NCBI GenBank assembly: GCA_025677835.1
Contig: JAIXMR010000025.1
Coordinates: forward strand, 1 to 64,000
Length of the DNA: 64,000 nt
Reading direction: 5' to 3'
Source of the DNA: Sporodiniella umbellata
Taxonomy: Eukaryota; Mucoromycota; Mucoromycetes; Mucorales; Rhizopodaceae
Shown one piece after another: positions 21,905-34,623 of this stretch. Below the pieces are notes generated by a model. That model was not told where the DNA came from and did not search any database. It saw only the letters and a program-made list of their open reading frames with translations. Positions within the stretch are counted from its first letter, which is position 1. Each line of letters starts with the position of its first letter. Position numbers and translations under genes: made by a program.

Positions 21905-24502
21905 ATGAATCATCATTCAAATAGCGTTCACCGTGATTCTTTGCAGGACAGCGATCATTTACCCAAAAAGGACAGAGTAACCAGAGCGTGTAAAATAAAC
22001 TTGGTAAACCCGAGAAAAATAAGGTGAATTCAAACATATTTTTTAGGCGATATATGCAGACGCAAAAAAATAAAGTACAACTCGTTTTTTGCACACACAC
22101 AAAATATTGTATTCTGAGAACAATGCTTTTATTAGGTGTGATGTAGACTCAAATCAACCGTGTGCAACTTGCCGTCACAAAAACCAAGCTTGTACATTCA
22201 ACGACGTAGGAGCAAATCAATGTCAATCAATATTCTAACTTACGTTACTTTTTTTTTTTTAAAAAAAAACAATACAAATGTACAAATCCTTAGGTTGCTA
22301 GAAAAAGAGGACCCCAAAAAGGGTAAGGTAGTTTTTGAAAAGAGCCTATACTTATTCCTCTTTAGATATATCGAAAATCTTGAGAATCGGTTGAAAAGAA
22401 TGGAGGGTTTGCTGCAAAACATAGCGGACAAAAAAAAAGCCGAACAGCGCAATAATTTAACACCATTACCCTTAAAAAGAAAGCGAGAAGATCTACATAC
22501 ATCAGAGAATGCGGAAAAAGTGACCAGATACCACGGAAGCTCTTCAGGCTATCATTTAGTAACAAATATGTTTTCTTTAGCGGAGGGCTCGAAACCAAAT
22601 GTAAACTCGGCTATAGATGGCCAAATAGCCGATGCTCCTTACAGCAATGGTGAGGTTTCTTTCCATATCAAAAAGCTAGGTACAAATGATGACGATCTCA
22701 TGGTAGTCCGGGATCAGACCGAAGGTGAAGGTATATATCTAGCAAAAATTCGCAATCAAGAGGAAATCGAAAGCGTTTTGCCTAGACCCGTAATGCTTAA
22801 ACTTATTGAGATGTAAGAAATTCAAGAGCTAAGAAAGGAACGATTTACGTATATTTTTTCTTTTTAAGCTATTTTTCGTCGCCCCCCTTATTGCCCATCG
22901 TAGACCAAGATGAGTTTATGGATATATTAGAGGGAAGGGCGTCAACGCCGCTATCGCCCATTTTGATTTACGCAGTTTGCGCATATGCATGCTTTTTGAT
23001 CCAGTCGGATCATCCTATCTTCAAAGCAACATTCGTGAAACGCGATGAGATTTTCCATCGGCTTTTGGAACGAGGCTTAGTATTGGCTCGTACAGAATAT
23101 TTGGTACCACGTGTGCCTACAATTCAAGCCTTCCTCTTGTTTGTAAGTCTTCCCGTTCAATCAGATAAAACACACATGGTATGGATTTTAGCAGGCATGG
23201 CTGTGAGAATGGTAAGTCTTTGATCAAAGACAAAAAAGTAGTGTGGCATTTTTTTTTAAAGAAAAGCAAACAAATAATTTCAGGCACAAGATTTAGGACT
23301 TCACCGCACGATAAAGTCAACAGAAGATTCAGTATCTAGCAAAAGACGAAAACGATTATGGTACAGTGTATATGTAACAGACAGATGGTGTTGCACAGTA
23401 CTAGGTAGACCCTTGGCAATAGCTGACTCGGACTGTGATGTGGAATTATCAATAAACGATAGAATCAGCCCAACAGAAAATTTGCTTCCATTTTTGAACT
23501 TTGTAAAGCTATCCAGTATTCTCGGGGATATTCTTCGTCGTCTATATTCCCCTATCTCAAAAACAGCCAGTTTTAAGATAGAAGATGTAGAACTGTCGAT
23601 TGAAAGTTTAAAGAAGAAACTGGACGCATGGTATACAGATGTGCCTGAAGACTGTAAACTATCCGAAGCTGACTTATGGGATTTGTCCAAGAATCCCGAC
23701 TTACATACTAATACTGTGAAAGTCACACAAGGGGGACCTTTGACAGTGTGCTATTATGTCGTTCTTATACTGTTGCACAGACCCTTTGTTGCTATTGAGA
23801 AAAGTACCGCAAATATACCTTTTATAGAAAAATGCACAATAATCTGTTCCAGCGCTGCTAAACTGTGTATTCAAGTGGCTCAAGTAATCCCTTCTAAGTC
23901 TCTGGTAAAGTTTGGATGGAACTCTGCAGGTATTTTTCATGCTTTTTTCCCTTTTTTTTTGACAGCTGGCTGTAACTGATTCTTTTCAATTTGCTAAGGC
24001 TACTCTGTATTCTTTGCAGGCTTATTCCATGCATTCAACACCAAAAATAGTGATCCTAAAGTGGCAGATGAAGCAAAAGAATACTTGCGTATAATAATTG
24101 ATCAAATTTTAGATCCTATGCTAAATGGCACACCAAATGATAATTATATAACTCACTTGCTTCGTACTTTACCTGACCTGATAGGAAGACCGAAATCTTC
24201 TAAAGTAAAAAAGCAAGACCCATTGCCCATGAGCATGCAACATATATTGTCTGATTGCGAAGAGCCAGGTAATGACACTGAAGCTTCTAATCGACTTTCG
24301 ACTTGGCTCTTTGATTTGCCTGAACCTTCTTTTTGGCAAAGTCTGTTTTCTAATTCAAGCGCACTTATTTCTGATGATATTTTGACTGACACTTTTGGGA
24401 ACGAAGGTAAGTAAAGCCATTTGAACTGCTTTGCAAATACAAAGTAGCTAATTTTTTGACTTAATCATAGGCTGGAACAGCATTTTTGCAAAGCACAAAT
24501 AA
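21905..24502 (+). CDS. Zn2Cys6 transcription factor with fungal-specific transcription factor domain
   Basis: Nine exons: 21905-21989, 22047-22074, 22136-22205, 22294-22322, 22366-22812, 22869-23211, 23284-23929, 24020-24406 and 24471-24502 (phase-checked, 688 aa). The DNA-binding domain is RACDICRRKKIKCDV followed by QPCATCRHKNQACTF, a complete six-cysteine cluster assembled from exons 1-3. A linker (RKRGPQKGYIENLENRLKRME) then leads into a short coiled coil. The middle homology region (Fungal_trans) shows GMAVRMAQDLGLHR and KRRKRLWYSVYVTDRWC. Such factors bind CGG-type sites as dimers, and many control carbon or xenobiotic use; the target here is unknown. Exon 2 is only 28 nt and exon 4 is 29 nt. 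A model that reads through the first donor would lose the second cysteine. Confidence 0.9.
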
Positions 24503-24949
24503 CATCGCAAACAATATCCAAAAAAGAAAACCTCTAAACTTACAGATGTTCTTTTATTTTATTTTTAAAGAAAAGAAAATGGTTCTTGAATGCTCTACTA
24601 ATAATAAACTAATACTACTACTCATATAGTTTTATTTCCTACGCCATGAGTGTAATGACTTGCATTGATCTTTTAAAAGCTATAAAAAAAGTAGCGGCTT
24701 AAAAAATGTAGCTTAAGTGTATGTTATAAAACGAAAACAAACATAGACATACGATCCTTATATGCGGTGTATACAGCTATTGTTATAAAGACTCTTGCCG
24801 CTACAAATATCTAGATTTTATTATTCTTTTGTTTCACCCCATCTCTTTTTTAGAGCTATGTTGCACAGGACATAGGTCTCGATTTTAAGGTCAGAATAAT
24901 GCGAGAACAGGGAAGCAAGAAATTATTTCTTTGTCTTGCTGTCTACAAA
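24503..24949. other. intergenic region between the Zn2Cys6 gene and VPS2
   Basis: About 450 bp with AATAAT/AATAAA-like signals near 24600 and a pyrimidine tract near 24820. No gene is supported. Confidence 0.4.
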
Positions 24950-25838
24950 ATGGTACCTTTCGTTTACAATTTAAGAGATTAAGCTAAACAGCTCGAGAAC
25001 TAACTATTGTTTTATGTGCTTATAACAGGAATTTCTATTTGGAAAGAGAAAAACGCCAGCAGAGTTGCTTCGTCAACATCAAAGAGCAATTAACAAAGCC
25101 CAAAGGGAGTTAGATAGGGAGAGAGAAAAGCTAGAGCGCCAAGAAAAAAAATTGATTCTCGACATCAAAAAATCAGCTAAAGACAATCAAATGGGCGCTT
25201 GTAAGGTTATGGCAAAAGACTTGGTTCGAACAAGAAGGAATGTTCAAAAGTTTTATCAAATGAAGACTCAATTACAAGCAGTTGGGCTTCGCATGCAGGT
25301 AGATTTCTTTCATTGTTTACAAAAGAACTCCAAAAGCCATAGACGCTCATACTATTTTTGTTCAAAAGACTCTGAGGTCCAGTCAGCAGATGGCTGAAGC
25401 TATGAAGGGTGCGACAAAGGCAATGGGCTCCATGAATAGACAAATGAACTTGCCTCAAATTCAACAAATTATGATGCAGTTTGAAAAAGAAAGTGAAATG
25501 ATGGACATGAAAGATGAAATGATGGGTGATGCTATCGATGATGCTTTTGATGAAGATGAAGATGAAGCAGAAAGCGATGAAATTGTTAGTAAAGTGCTGG
25601 ACGAAATTGGAATCAATCTTAATCAAGAAGTAAGTTGGAAGCTTATATCTCACTTGTTTGTTCACTCTGACAATTGTTTCTTTTTCTATACAAACAGCTT
25701 GGCGAAGTACCTAGTGGAATCAAGCAATCAGAAGCTCCTCAGAGCTCTTCTGGTGAGAGAGTTGCTCAGGCTGAGGGAGCTCTGTCGTCTGATGATGCTG
25801 CTTTACAAGCAAGGTTGAATAATTTACGACGCGAGTAA
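24950..25838 (+). CDS. VPS2: ESCRT-III subunit Vps2 (CHMP2)
   Basis: Four coding exons: 24950-24952, 25029-25298, 25369-25629 and 25698-25838 (phase-checked, 224 aa). Vps2 co-polymerises with Vps24 and Snf7 on endosomes and recruits Vps4 during vesicle budding and scission. The N-terminus MEFLFGKRKTPAELLRQHQR, the basic helix hairpin (KKLILDIKKSAKDNQMGACKVMAKDLVRTR in two parts) and the MNLPQIQQIMMQFEKES segment are characteristic. The acidic region (DEDEDEAESDE) and the C-terminal MIT-interacting helix (DDAALQARLNNLRRE) fit CHMP2A. Exon 1 contributes only the ATG. Without it the frame would have no start near EFLFG. The gene ends 27 bp from the end of the convergent NEO1. Confidence 0.93.
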
Positions 25839-25865
25839 TACCCAAATGAATTTTATTAGTAAAGT

Positions 25866-28800
25866 TTATGTTAACTTTGTATAACTTGGTGGTGCAATTC
25901 TTCGCTTGATTATTTTTACAATATATAGAGGGCAGCTGCTTACAGCAGTGATGACTGCCACTTTCCAAGCAAACCTTCCAGTCAAAATGAATGTCATATC
26001 TAATATTATGTGTTTAGTCCTATTTTTTTTGTTCCAGAGTAGTTGTATCAATAATAAGCATACCAAAATAAGTGGGAAGGACCCACATCGACCCAAAATA
26101 AACTAAAACAGTTATCACTTCGGCTAAAACCATCCATTTGTGCCATGTGTTAATCTCTAAAGCCACCATAAGTAGTTCATTACAGATCAACGCGGTAAAA
26201 GAGATAGCAACAATGTGAATGAATTCATCCTCAAAAAGAAGAATAGACAAAACCATAATTGTACCACCCTGGTAAACACTAATTAAAAGCCATGTAAAAA
26301 ACGTTCTAAAAGATAGTGACCGTCCCTGATGTAAACAGTTAATAATATGTTGATAAAGGAGTAGTTACCTTTGTCAAATCTTTGTACAACTCAGGGTATA
26401 TCATGGCAATCTCCTCGCTCACATCTTGGTCCAAGACAAGCGAAAAAACAGGACCATTTGTATAAACAGTAGCATATCCTACAATGAGCATCCCTTGGTA
26501 CAGAGCAATAGGAGCGAAATAAAACATTGCAGAAAATACAGCTTGCATAACGGAAATAATCAAGCCACGATGGATAACAAATTGCGACAGTTTGGCAGAA
26601 CGCTTATAGCTGTTTCTTCCATGCCATAGGAGCAGTTTAGTTAGATGGCTGAACTGAGTAATTGAAAAATCAGCAGCAAGGGATGCTTGTTTTCCCTCTT
26701 TTCCAACAATACCTACACCTACATCGGCTGCTTGAATCATACTAACATCGTTTCCACCATCTCCAATACATAGAATTCTTTTTTTCGTGTATTCTTTAAT
26801 CAGGCGCGCTATATCGGCCTATTTTTTTTTTTAAGAAAAGACATGAACTTATACAATTGTTTACCTTCTGAGTGGGGGAGCAGCGACAACAAACAACAAC
26901 AGGCAAAAGAGATGCCATTTCAATAAATCCCTGATTATAATATTCCAAACAAATCTGAAGAGACTCGCCATCGATAACTAAGCAGTGGTCTGTTTTAGTT
27001 CTCAGATTGTCGATTTCTTCAATTGCGCTCGCTGGAGATTTAACTGTAAAATCAAACTTTTTTAGTACTTGCGCTGTAAAAAAAAAAAAGGTGTTTACGC
27101 TTGGCTATTTGATGAATGCCTTGATTTCTTGAAACTAACTTGGAAGAAATAGCAATACATGTTGCAGTTTCTATTTTATCGCCTGTAAGCATCCAAACCT
27201 TCAATCCAGCATTTCTCATTTGTTCCAAAGTGTTTTTGACACCTTCTTGCAACTTATCTTCTACACCTGTGAGCCCTAAAAGTTCCAGATTGGACTCCAA
27301 TATCTCTTCTATAACCGATTGTTTGAGTGAGCTACGATCGTGAAGAGACACCTCGGCTTCATGGTATTTTGAGGTGAAACTTTCGTATGCTTCTTCAGAT
27401 AAATGCTTTTTGCCTACTACTAATGTACGTAGACCTTCTCTAGCCATATTGTCACACTCCTCGCTGAGCCTAAAGTAAAGAGTTTGTATTGTTTCTTTTC
27501 TCTTTTATAAAAAGCCGCTTGTTCGTTACCAATCATTGTATTGAACTATTTTAGCCATAACAGTGTCCGCACCTTTTTCATAAAATGTAACCTCTCCAGA
27601 CTGTCTATTTTTTACAATGATACCCATACGCTTGGTTTCGCTAGTAAAAGGGAATATGTGTAGAACATCAAAATAAAGAAGCTCTCCAGTGCTATTAACC
27701 CGTAACTGAATAGTATTTACATCTCGGTGGTACAGCGTTAGACCCATATACTCTGTCCATTTGACAATAGCAACCTCGTCAGGACTTGAAGCCTGGTAGG
27801 TAATATCCCCGTCTACACTAAATACAGGTGTCACATTGTGACATACAGCGAGAGCTTGGACAATATCTCTCACACGGACTGAGATATTTCGACGTCCCTT
27901 TGCTAACAAAGCTTCTTGTTGATTTCCAAATGCAGTAGCAAGATGACTCTGAATTTCGTCCATTGTATCCGAGCTATAAGACATGGTTCCCATATGCAGC
28001 TTTTTAAGCTCCATATCATTTTGTGTCAATGTGCCTGTTTTGTCTGTCAAAAGATATTCCACGCGTCCAAGCTCTTCTGGTAGTGTACTCGTACGAACAA
28101 TAGTTTCACTGATCTCATCGTCGCGCTCTATTTGTCGAGCATATACACTCTTTCCCATATCTAAATTAACGCGCAAACTATTTTGTCTTTAGTTCTTTCT
28201 CTTTTTTTCTATTTTTTAAAAAAAAATCGAGAAGTTACCTGATAGGAATGATTGATGAAAACAGAATTAAAAATCTGAAAACATAGATGTACCATAGACC
28301 GCGAAAACCATTCAGTCCCACCATTATTACAGACAGTGCAAGAGTCACCATAACTAGAATCTATATATATTTATAAGCATCAGGGACGGTCCGTGAGTGA
28401 TATGTAGCGGTAGTCTAACCTTTGCCAAATGGTTAATCTCTTGATCCAACAGTCCAACCTTTGTTTTTGGGTGGCTAGTGTTCATCACAGCACGTGTATC
28501 CTTGCCAGTATATATAACAAATCCTAATGCCGATCCAGAGGCCAACACAGTGTTTGTCCACATTGTGTTCTCTGTACCTAATGGTTCCAAGCGTTCTAAT
28601 CCAGTGGACTCGTCAACAATGGTGACAGTACCTACAAAGTTGTGGATGTCTTTGTGAGGTGCATCAGCTATGGTACTGTTTAGTGTGTCTTAATTTATTG
28701 CAAAGTTCTATTTTGTATACATTGACCTACCGTAAAGATGTCCTCTGATATTTAACAAGTCTTGATCAGAGTTGAGTCTTTGTAAAGAAGGCACAGCTAA

Positions 28801-29805
28801 TCGCAATTTCCAATCTGTTTCTCCGTCTAGTTGATCTGTTCTAATAAAGCTGGCCCCTGTTTCCTCTGTCGTTCTTAACAATACCATATCTGCAGGAATC
28901 TTTTTTTTAAAAAAAGAATATAAAAGCAACAGGTTAATACGACAAAAGAAATACGTATGCTTACTCTTTGATCCTTCATTATGTACAGTAGATCACCAAC
29001 TCTAATTTTTGAACTGGGTATGCTTTGTAAACCAGTAGTTGTGAGCCTTTTATACAATTGTGAATTGGCTTCCTTATCGCGCTTATATCTTTGATAATCA
29101 TCCAATGCCTCTTTACTTATTGTAATGGTCAATACAAAACATAAAGGTCCAAAATAAGTGAGAATATAACCTAAGCAGGAATCAGTGTTAGAAAAAAAAA
29201 AACAGATTTGCAAACAAAAAAACACTTGCCAATCTTGAGTGCTGGTACAAATTGCGACAATGCTACAAGTAGGAAATACAAGTTGAAAAATATAACAAAC
29301 TATTCAAGGTCAATCATAAGTTTGAAAATGCTGCTACCTGTTCGGTTGTCTTACTTGTTCATAAAGCACAATGGGAATGAAGGTGAAGACGTTGTATTTC
29401 TGGTTAATGATGACATTGGCCACATACTTCCTTTTTTCCTTGTCTATTAAACATGAAAATGAGCAATTCAGCAAAAGTTGCTTTCAAGTATTGTACCACT
29501 AGCTTGAAATGATATTGTTCTTGGAGATTGTGTTTTTTTTGGTTTCAGTCGAGACCAAAAACTTTGTTTTTCTTGTCTCTTTTTGGGTCTTGCCGAAGTT
29601 GTAGGTGATAAAATAAGCTATCAATCTGCTTAGACGCACATTCTAAATGTAAGTCAAGTCATATTACCCCCGTTTCCTCGTCCATTAAAAGGGGCTCCTC
29701 ATCGTTGCTGTGCATAGAATCTGAATTTCGATGTTTTCTGCTATCAAATTTTTTTGAAAAAGGTAAAAGCCTTCGTAGAGCTATGGGTCTTGAATCTCCA
29801 AACAT
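25866..29805 (-). CDS. NEO1: P4-type ATPase (aminophospholipid flippase), Neo1/ATP9 type
   Basis: Multi-exon gene from ATG 29805 ([16 protein letters not shown]) to TAA 25868-25866. P4-ATPases translocate phospholipids to the cytosolic leaflet. Neo1 acts in Golgi/endosomal membranes without a Cdc50 partner. Motifs in order are [10 protein letters not shown] (actuator), the phosphorylation site [13 protein letters not shown] near 28040, [20 protein letters not shown], and [17 protein letters not shown] near 26740. The last membrane part ends PPSYTKL. The [17 protein letters not shown] and [12 protein letters not shown] segments favour Neo1/ATP9 over Drs2/Dnf. The last intron (donor GTATGC, acceptor TTAG near 26020-26075) joins PTYF to [10 protein letters not shown]. 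Internal exon borders were matched by homology only. Confidence 0.9.
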
Positions 29806-29925
29806 TTAAAATTGTGCCATAAGAAACAAAAAAAAAAAGACATAAAATTCTCAGTTGCATTTATTCGCCATTATAATATTGTGTCACCAAGAAAACCAAG
29901 AAATTGTCTTTCTTACCGCTCTTTA
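29806..29925. promoter_or_regulatory. compact bidirectional promoter, NEO1 / HECT ligase
   Basis: Only 120 bp separate the two divergent start codons (29805 minus, 29926 plus). The interval is AT-rich and has no obvious TATA pair. Either a shared bidirectional promoter or transcription starts inside the opposite gene must be used. An in-frame ATG at 29812 would extend the HECT protein by 38 residues but would leave no spacer at all. Confidence 0.45.
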
Positions 29926-32900
29926 ATGTTTACATCAAACGATCCAAAAAAAGCTTTCATCAGTAAAGCTAGAATAGAAAGAGAAAACAGAGAAAAAGAG
30001 CGGTTACTGAAGTCAGAGTCTGGAAGAAAAGAGCAATCGTGCTCGATTATACAGCGATGGTGGAGAAGAAGAGCGGCTACTCGACATGCTAAAGTAAAGA
30101 TGTGGGAAGAGTGGGATCAACTGTTTTCTTCCAGAGACACAACTATTTTAAAAGTCTATCAGACCATTGGCATATACTGTTTTCTAACGAAGAAAGAAGA
30201 GCAGCCTGTTCGTTTAAAACTTCTTGTAAAACAGCTTGTCAATAACAAATTTCGGTTGTCTGAAGATGAAGGAGTAACAATTTCTTTTTACGCTCTGTTA
30301 ATTGATACGAGATATATGCGAAATACTAGGGCATATTTAGAAGTAATTATCAACCAATGCCTTTCACAATGTGCTTCCCTCAATACCAACAATGGCTCCT
30401 TTGGACCTGAACTTACTTTTCTGTTACAATATCTGAATCCAAACACCTACAAAGCAAAGCAACATATTGATCAAACTTATTTAATTGACTGCAGTCAGGC
30501 TACACTTCAGAATGTAGCACAACGCATTTTAAAGTCAACACTTTGTCGGTCTCAGCTAAGGGATTGTTTTCTACAGTACGTTCAGCAAATAGTCAAACTA
30601 CAAAATCGCTCTTCTGAACAAGATAAGCAGAAATTGAACGCAATGATACTCTGGTTGACTACAATGACACGTTTGACGCTTTATCCAATAGAACATGCTG
30701 AGCTCTCTTCAGATTCTTTAGATATGGAAACAGCATCGGTGTTTCTTTGGACCAATACCTTAGGAATACCTTCTATTATATCAATTGTTGGCGGCACAAA
30801 AATGATTATGGATAGGTTAAAGAAATGGACTTTAGGAGCAGTTGCTCCTTTTTTATTAAACTCAGCCAATAAAAATGCGTGCATGGATACACTAGATGGT
30901 AATGGCTGTTTATTTTTACTCGGCAATATCGTTGATCTGTGGGGGAGCAATGGAGGGGACCAAATAGAGCTCATCAAACTAGTTTCTTCTTTCTTGCAAT
31001 ATATCAATTCTCGATTCTCTGACCGACAAACACAAGCATTTCCACATTATCACCCTGTATTTAAATGGTCTAGTGCTAAATGGGGAAACACTTTACCATT
31101 CGCTGTCTTTGAAAGAGTCATAAAACAAATGGAGCATGTATGGAGCCGCCCCTTCATGGAAAATGCATTTCACGATATTATACATTTTAGTTTTGAAGAA
31201 AAAAAAGTTCCCGTCAAGAGCTCGTTCGTTATGAAACTAAGCAAAAAACCAGTCGAAAAGCGCACAAACTCAGGTGGAGAAATGGCTTTGTTTTCTATGG
31301 AAGTCGAGTCTATCTTTTCTATGTACTCCTCTTTAATTTCCACTTTTAAATCTCAAAGCAATGTTATTTTGTACCGAATCGCGTTTACAAAAAACTTGCT
31401 AGCGCAGTTGTGGAAAGTTATGAATCTTTTTGGACCAAAAGGAAACATGCAGATATATTTGGATGCATCTAAACAGAACGACATCAACAAAGAACCGTTG
31501 ATTCAAGTGCTATTAATATTTTGTCAAGCTTGCTCAATTTTGTTTTTGTATGTGAAGTTAAATGTCTATTACTTAAAGGCAAACACAAGAGCTAATAGTT
31601 AAGTTAGAACATTAGACGATTCTGATATATTTGAAAATCATACACCTTTCTCACCCGACGATCTAATTCAAATAAGTGCGTTTCTCAATACTTTCTATTT
31701 TTCGCTGATACAAAAACAGACTATTATTGCCAGCGAACTTCCCCCAGCTGCTGCTTCTTTCCGATCTGCAAGAAGGTTGTTGCTTCAAATTTACGACTTG
31801 AATATGTATCATCCTTTTTTACCGTCTTCCCATTGGTTGCTAGTTTTTGAAACGACAAATACAATGAAATCTGTTTTTACTTCATTTTTTAGCAAAAAAG
31901 ATACTGCTGCTTCTTCTTTTTTGTCTAGCGTTAATCAAGGTGACCCAGTTCCATTACGTGTGCTTCAACTTATGCCACACACTGTATCGTTTGATATGAG
32001 ACTTCAAGTGTTTCGAGATTGGATTATGTTGGATAGGTCTTTTTTGAAAAACACGAGAGGAACACATATTGTTGTGAAGAGAAGCCAAGTACTGTTGGAC
32101 GGATACCGACAGCTATCTGCTATATCTGCTACCGCATGGAAAGGAAATATACGTGTTTCGTTTGTTAATGAGCTAGGTATGGAAGAAGCTGGAATTGATC
32201 AAGGGGGTCCATTTAAAGGTAATTGTTCCATTGGGGATCTCAACCGCACATTTTTTTATTGAAAAAAAAAAAAAAAAAAAAAAAAGATTTTATTACAATG
32301 CTGGCCAACGAGGCATTCAGACCTAATCATGGACTATTCATGGCAACCGAGCAAAACAGTTTTTATCCGAGCCCCTATTCCTCTACCCAAGGCAAAAGTC
32401 ACATACAGCTATTCGAGTTTATTGGAAAAGTAAACGCTCCCGCAAATGTCTATGTTTTATATACTGTTTGTTTAATTTGATAATAGGTTGTTGGAAAATC
32501 TCTTTATGAGGGTATTCTATTGGACGTTAGATTTGCTAGCTTCATTCTTGCAAAGCTTTTGGGTCGTAACACATTTCTTAAAGAGCTGAAAGAACTTGAT
32601 GAGGATGTATGGAAAAACCTTACGTTTTTGAAGCATTATGACGGTATATATCGTACTATACAACACATACTAAGTGATTTCTTCTTCTGTCTTTAGGAAA
32701 CGTGGAAGACTTGGGGCTTACTTTTGAAGTAGATGAAAACATACTGGGAAAGATTGAGTCACATGAGCTTAAATATGTAAGCCAAGTGAATACACTCAAG
32801 GCACTTATAAAGTTTTATAGAGAGGGAAAGATATAGACGTAAACAATGACAATAGGATAGAGTACGTCTATCTGATGGCAGATTATAGGCTGAATCAAAA

Positions 32901-33706
32901 GGCTAAAGAACAGACTGCTGCATTTATAAGCGGCTTCAAATCGGTGATATCTGAACACTGGATAAAGCTATTTTCTCCTTTTGAATTACAAAGGTACATA
33001 TATAAAAAAACTCGACAATGTTATACTGCAGTCCAATTGATTTTTTGTTAGAGTACTATCTGGAGAAGATAAGGAATTTGGTAAATTGCAAAAAAAAAAA
33101 CCCTCATTAAAGCTTATTTTTTGATGGTATAGATGGTGCAGACTTACGTCAACATACTGTATACCAAAACGGATACTTTGATCAACACCCGGTGATACGA
33201 TCTTTCTGGCAACTGATTGAGGAACTATCTTCAGAAGAGAAAAGGTCCTTTTTGAAATTTACCACTGGATGCTCTAAACCTCCTTTGGGAGGATTTAAAT
33301 ACTTGCAACCTGTATTCACTATTCGCATGGTATCCCCAGAAGCTGAGAGTTCCTCTGGAGGCGTAAAGCTGATGAAGTCTTTTCTGAAGCTTAATAACAA
33401 CAAAATGGGAAAACTACCTACAAGCTCCACATGGTAAACGTTTGGTTGTTTAAAAATATTTATTTCTCACTTTTTATTATTGTCATTATTACTGCTATTC
33501 AAAAGCTTTAATTTGTTAAAACTGCCAGGTACTTTATACAAAATTAAAAATTAAAATTTTAAAACAAATTATTTGTAGCTTACACCAAAAAATCGCTGCT
33601 GAAAGAGAAACTGAATTATGGTAAATAAAGCAACAAAAGACCTTATATTATTTCGGCTAATCGAACTGTAGCTATTAATTCCAATACGGGGTTCGAGCTG
33701 AGCTAA
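29926..33706 (+). CDS. HUL5: HECT-type E3 ubiquitin ligase, Hul5/UBE3C-UBE3B type
   Basis: Eleven exons: 29926-31547, 31608-32218, 32287-32429, 32487-32643, 32697-32776, 32821-32993, 33052-33080, 33133-33433, 33506-33528, 33579-33620 and 33672-33706 (phase-checked, 1,071 aa). The N-terminus has the basic lead-in ARIERENREKERLLK and an IQ-like helix (SIIQRWWRRRAATRHAKVK), as in Hul5, UBE3B and UBE3C. The HECT domain shows VNELGMEEAGIDQGGPFKDF, EFIGKVVGKSLYEGILLDV, NDNRIEYVYLMADYRLN and LPTSSTCFNLLKLPAY. The last of these contains the catalytic cysteine, whose codon is split between exons 8 and 9. The end is GFELS. Length matches UBE3C (about 1,080 aa). Hul5 and UBE3C are proteasome-associated chain-elongating ligases; whether this is UBE3B- or UBE3C-like is not settled. 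Confidence 0.92.
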
Positions 33707-34623
33707 AGCGTTTAGATAAATTCTTGTATAAAAATATGTTAATTTATATAAACGCTAGACACATCAAACTGCTAACGATAAAAAGTCTCTTACTGTTTGC
33801 TTAAAAGAATTGAACCTTCTGGTATCCTTTATGAATATAGTTTTACGACGCAAAATACATTAAACACTTCGTTTTTATTTTTAAAAAAAGCCTAGAGGTA
33901 CTGCGTTTATATAAAACCTGTAAAAAGCACATGCTCCTCAGGTGAGAGTCGTCGTATCACTACCATTTGCAACCTAAAAACGCACACATACAGGCAATAA
34001 GGTTACAATACAATATGGGTATGAGCATTTTTAAACGTCTTCTTTGCAACTTGATGTATGAGCCCTCTTATAGACTTTACATAAAGCGTTTGTTCTAAAT
34101 CTAGAAGTTGAATTAGAAGAGGTCTTTGACCATAACAATCAACAAAAGCAGCACTTTTTTAATTGAGTAGCGACAAGAAAGAATCACAAAGATAGGAAAG
34201 GCCTAAACTGTGGTATAAAACGTAACTAAAAAAAATTCTTTCGTAAGGCCAAATATCACAATCAAATAACTTAAACAGGCAAACTTTTGCTAAACAAAGT
34301 GTTGTATCATTTACTAATGTGACAACTTTGCTGTTTCAGAAATGCTATGGGCATGTTAGTTAAGAATTATATATATATATATATATTGTTATTTTGAAAG
34401 AAAAAAATGTTATAAAAAGAAGTATTATATTGGTATTTTTTAGATTACAATGACCTAGCTCAGTTCCTTACGCGACACTATTATTTTTGGAGTTAATAAC
34501 CACAGACGGTAATTGTGTAATATTACTTTTTTTCGAAGAAAGGGAAAAATCGGGGATAAAAATAATTCAGCCTTCATTTTTTTTTTTTCTTTTTTTTACT
34601 TTCCTTTTTTGTTATCGTTGTAA
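33707..34623. other. intergenic region upstream of DBF4
   Basis: About 900 bp without a supported gene. It contains a (TA) run near 34368-34386 and pyrimidine tracts just before the DBF4 start. Confidence 0.4.
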
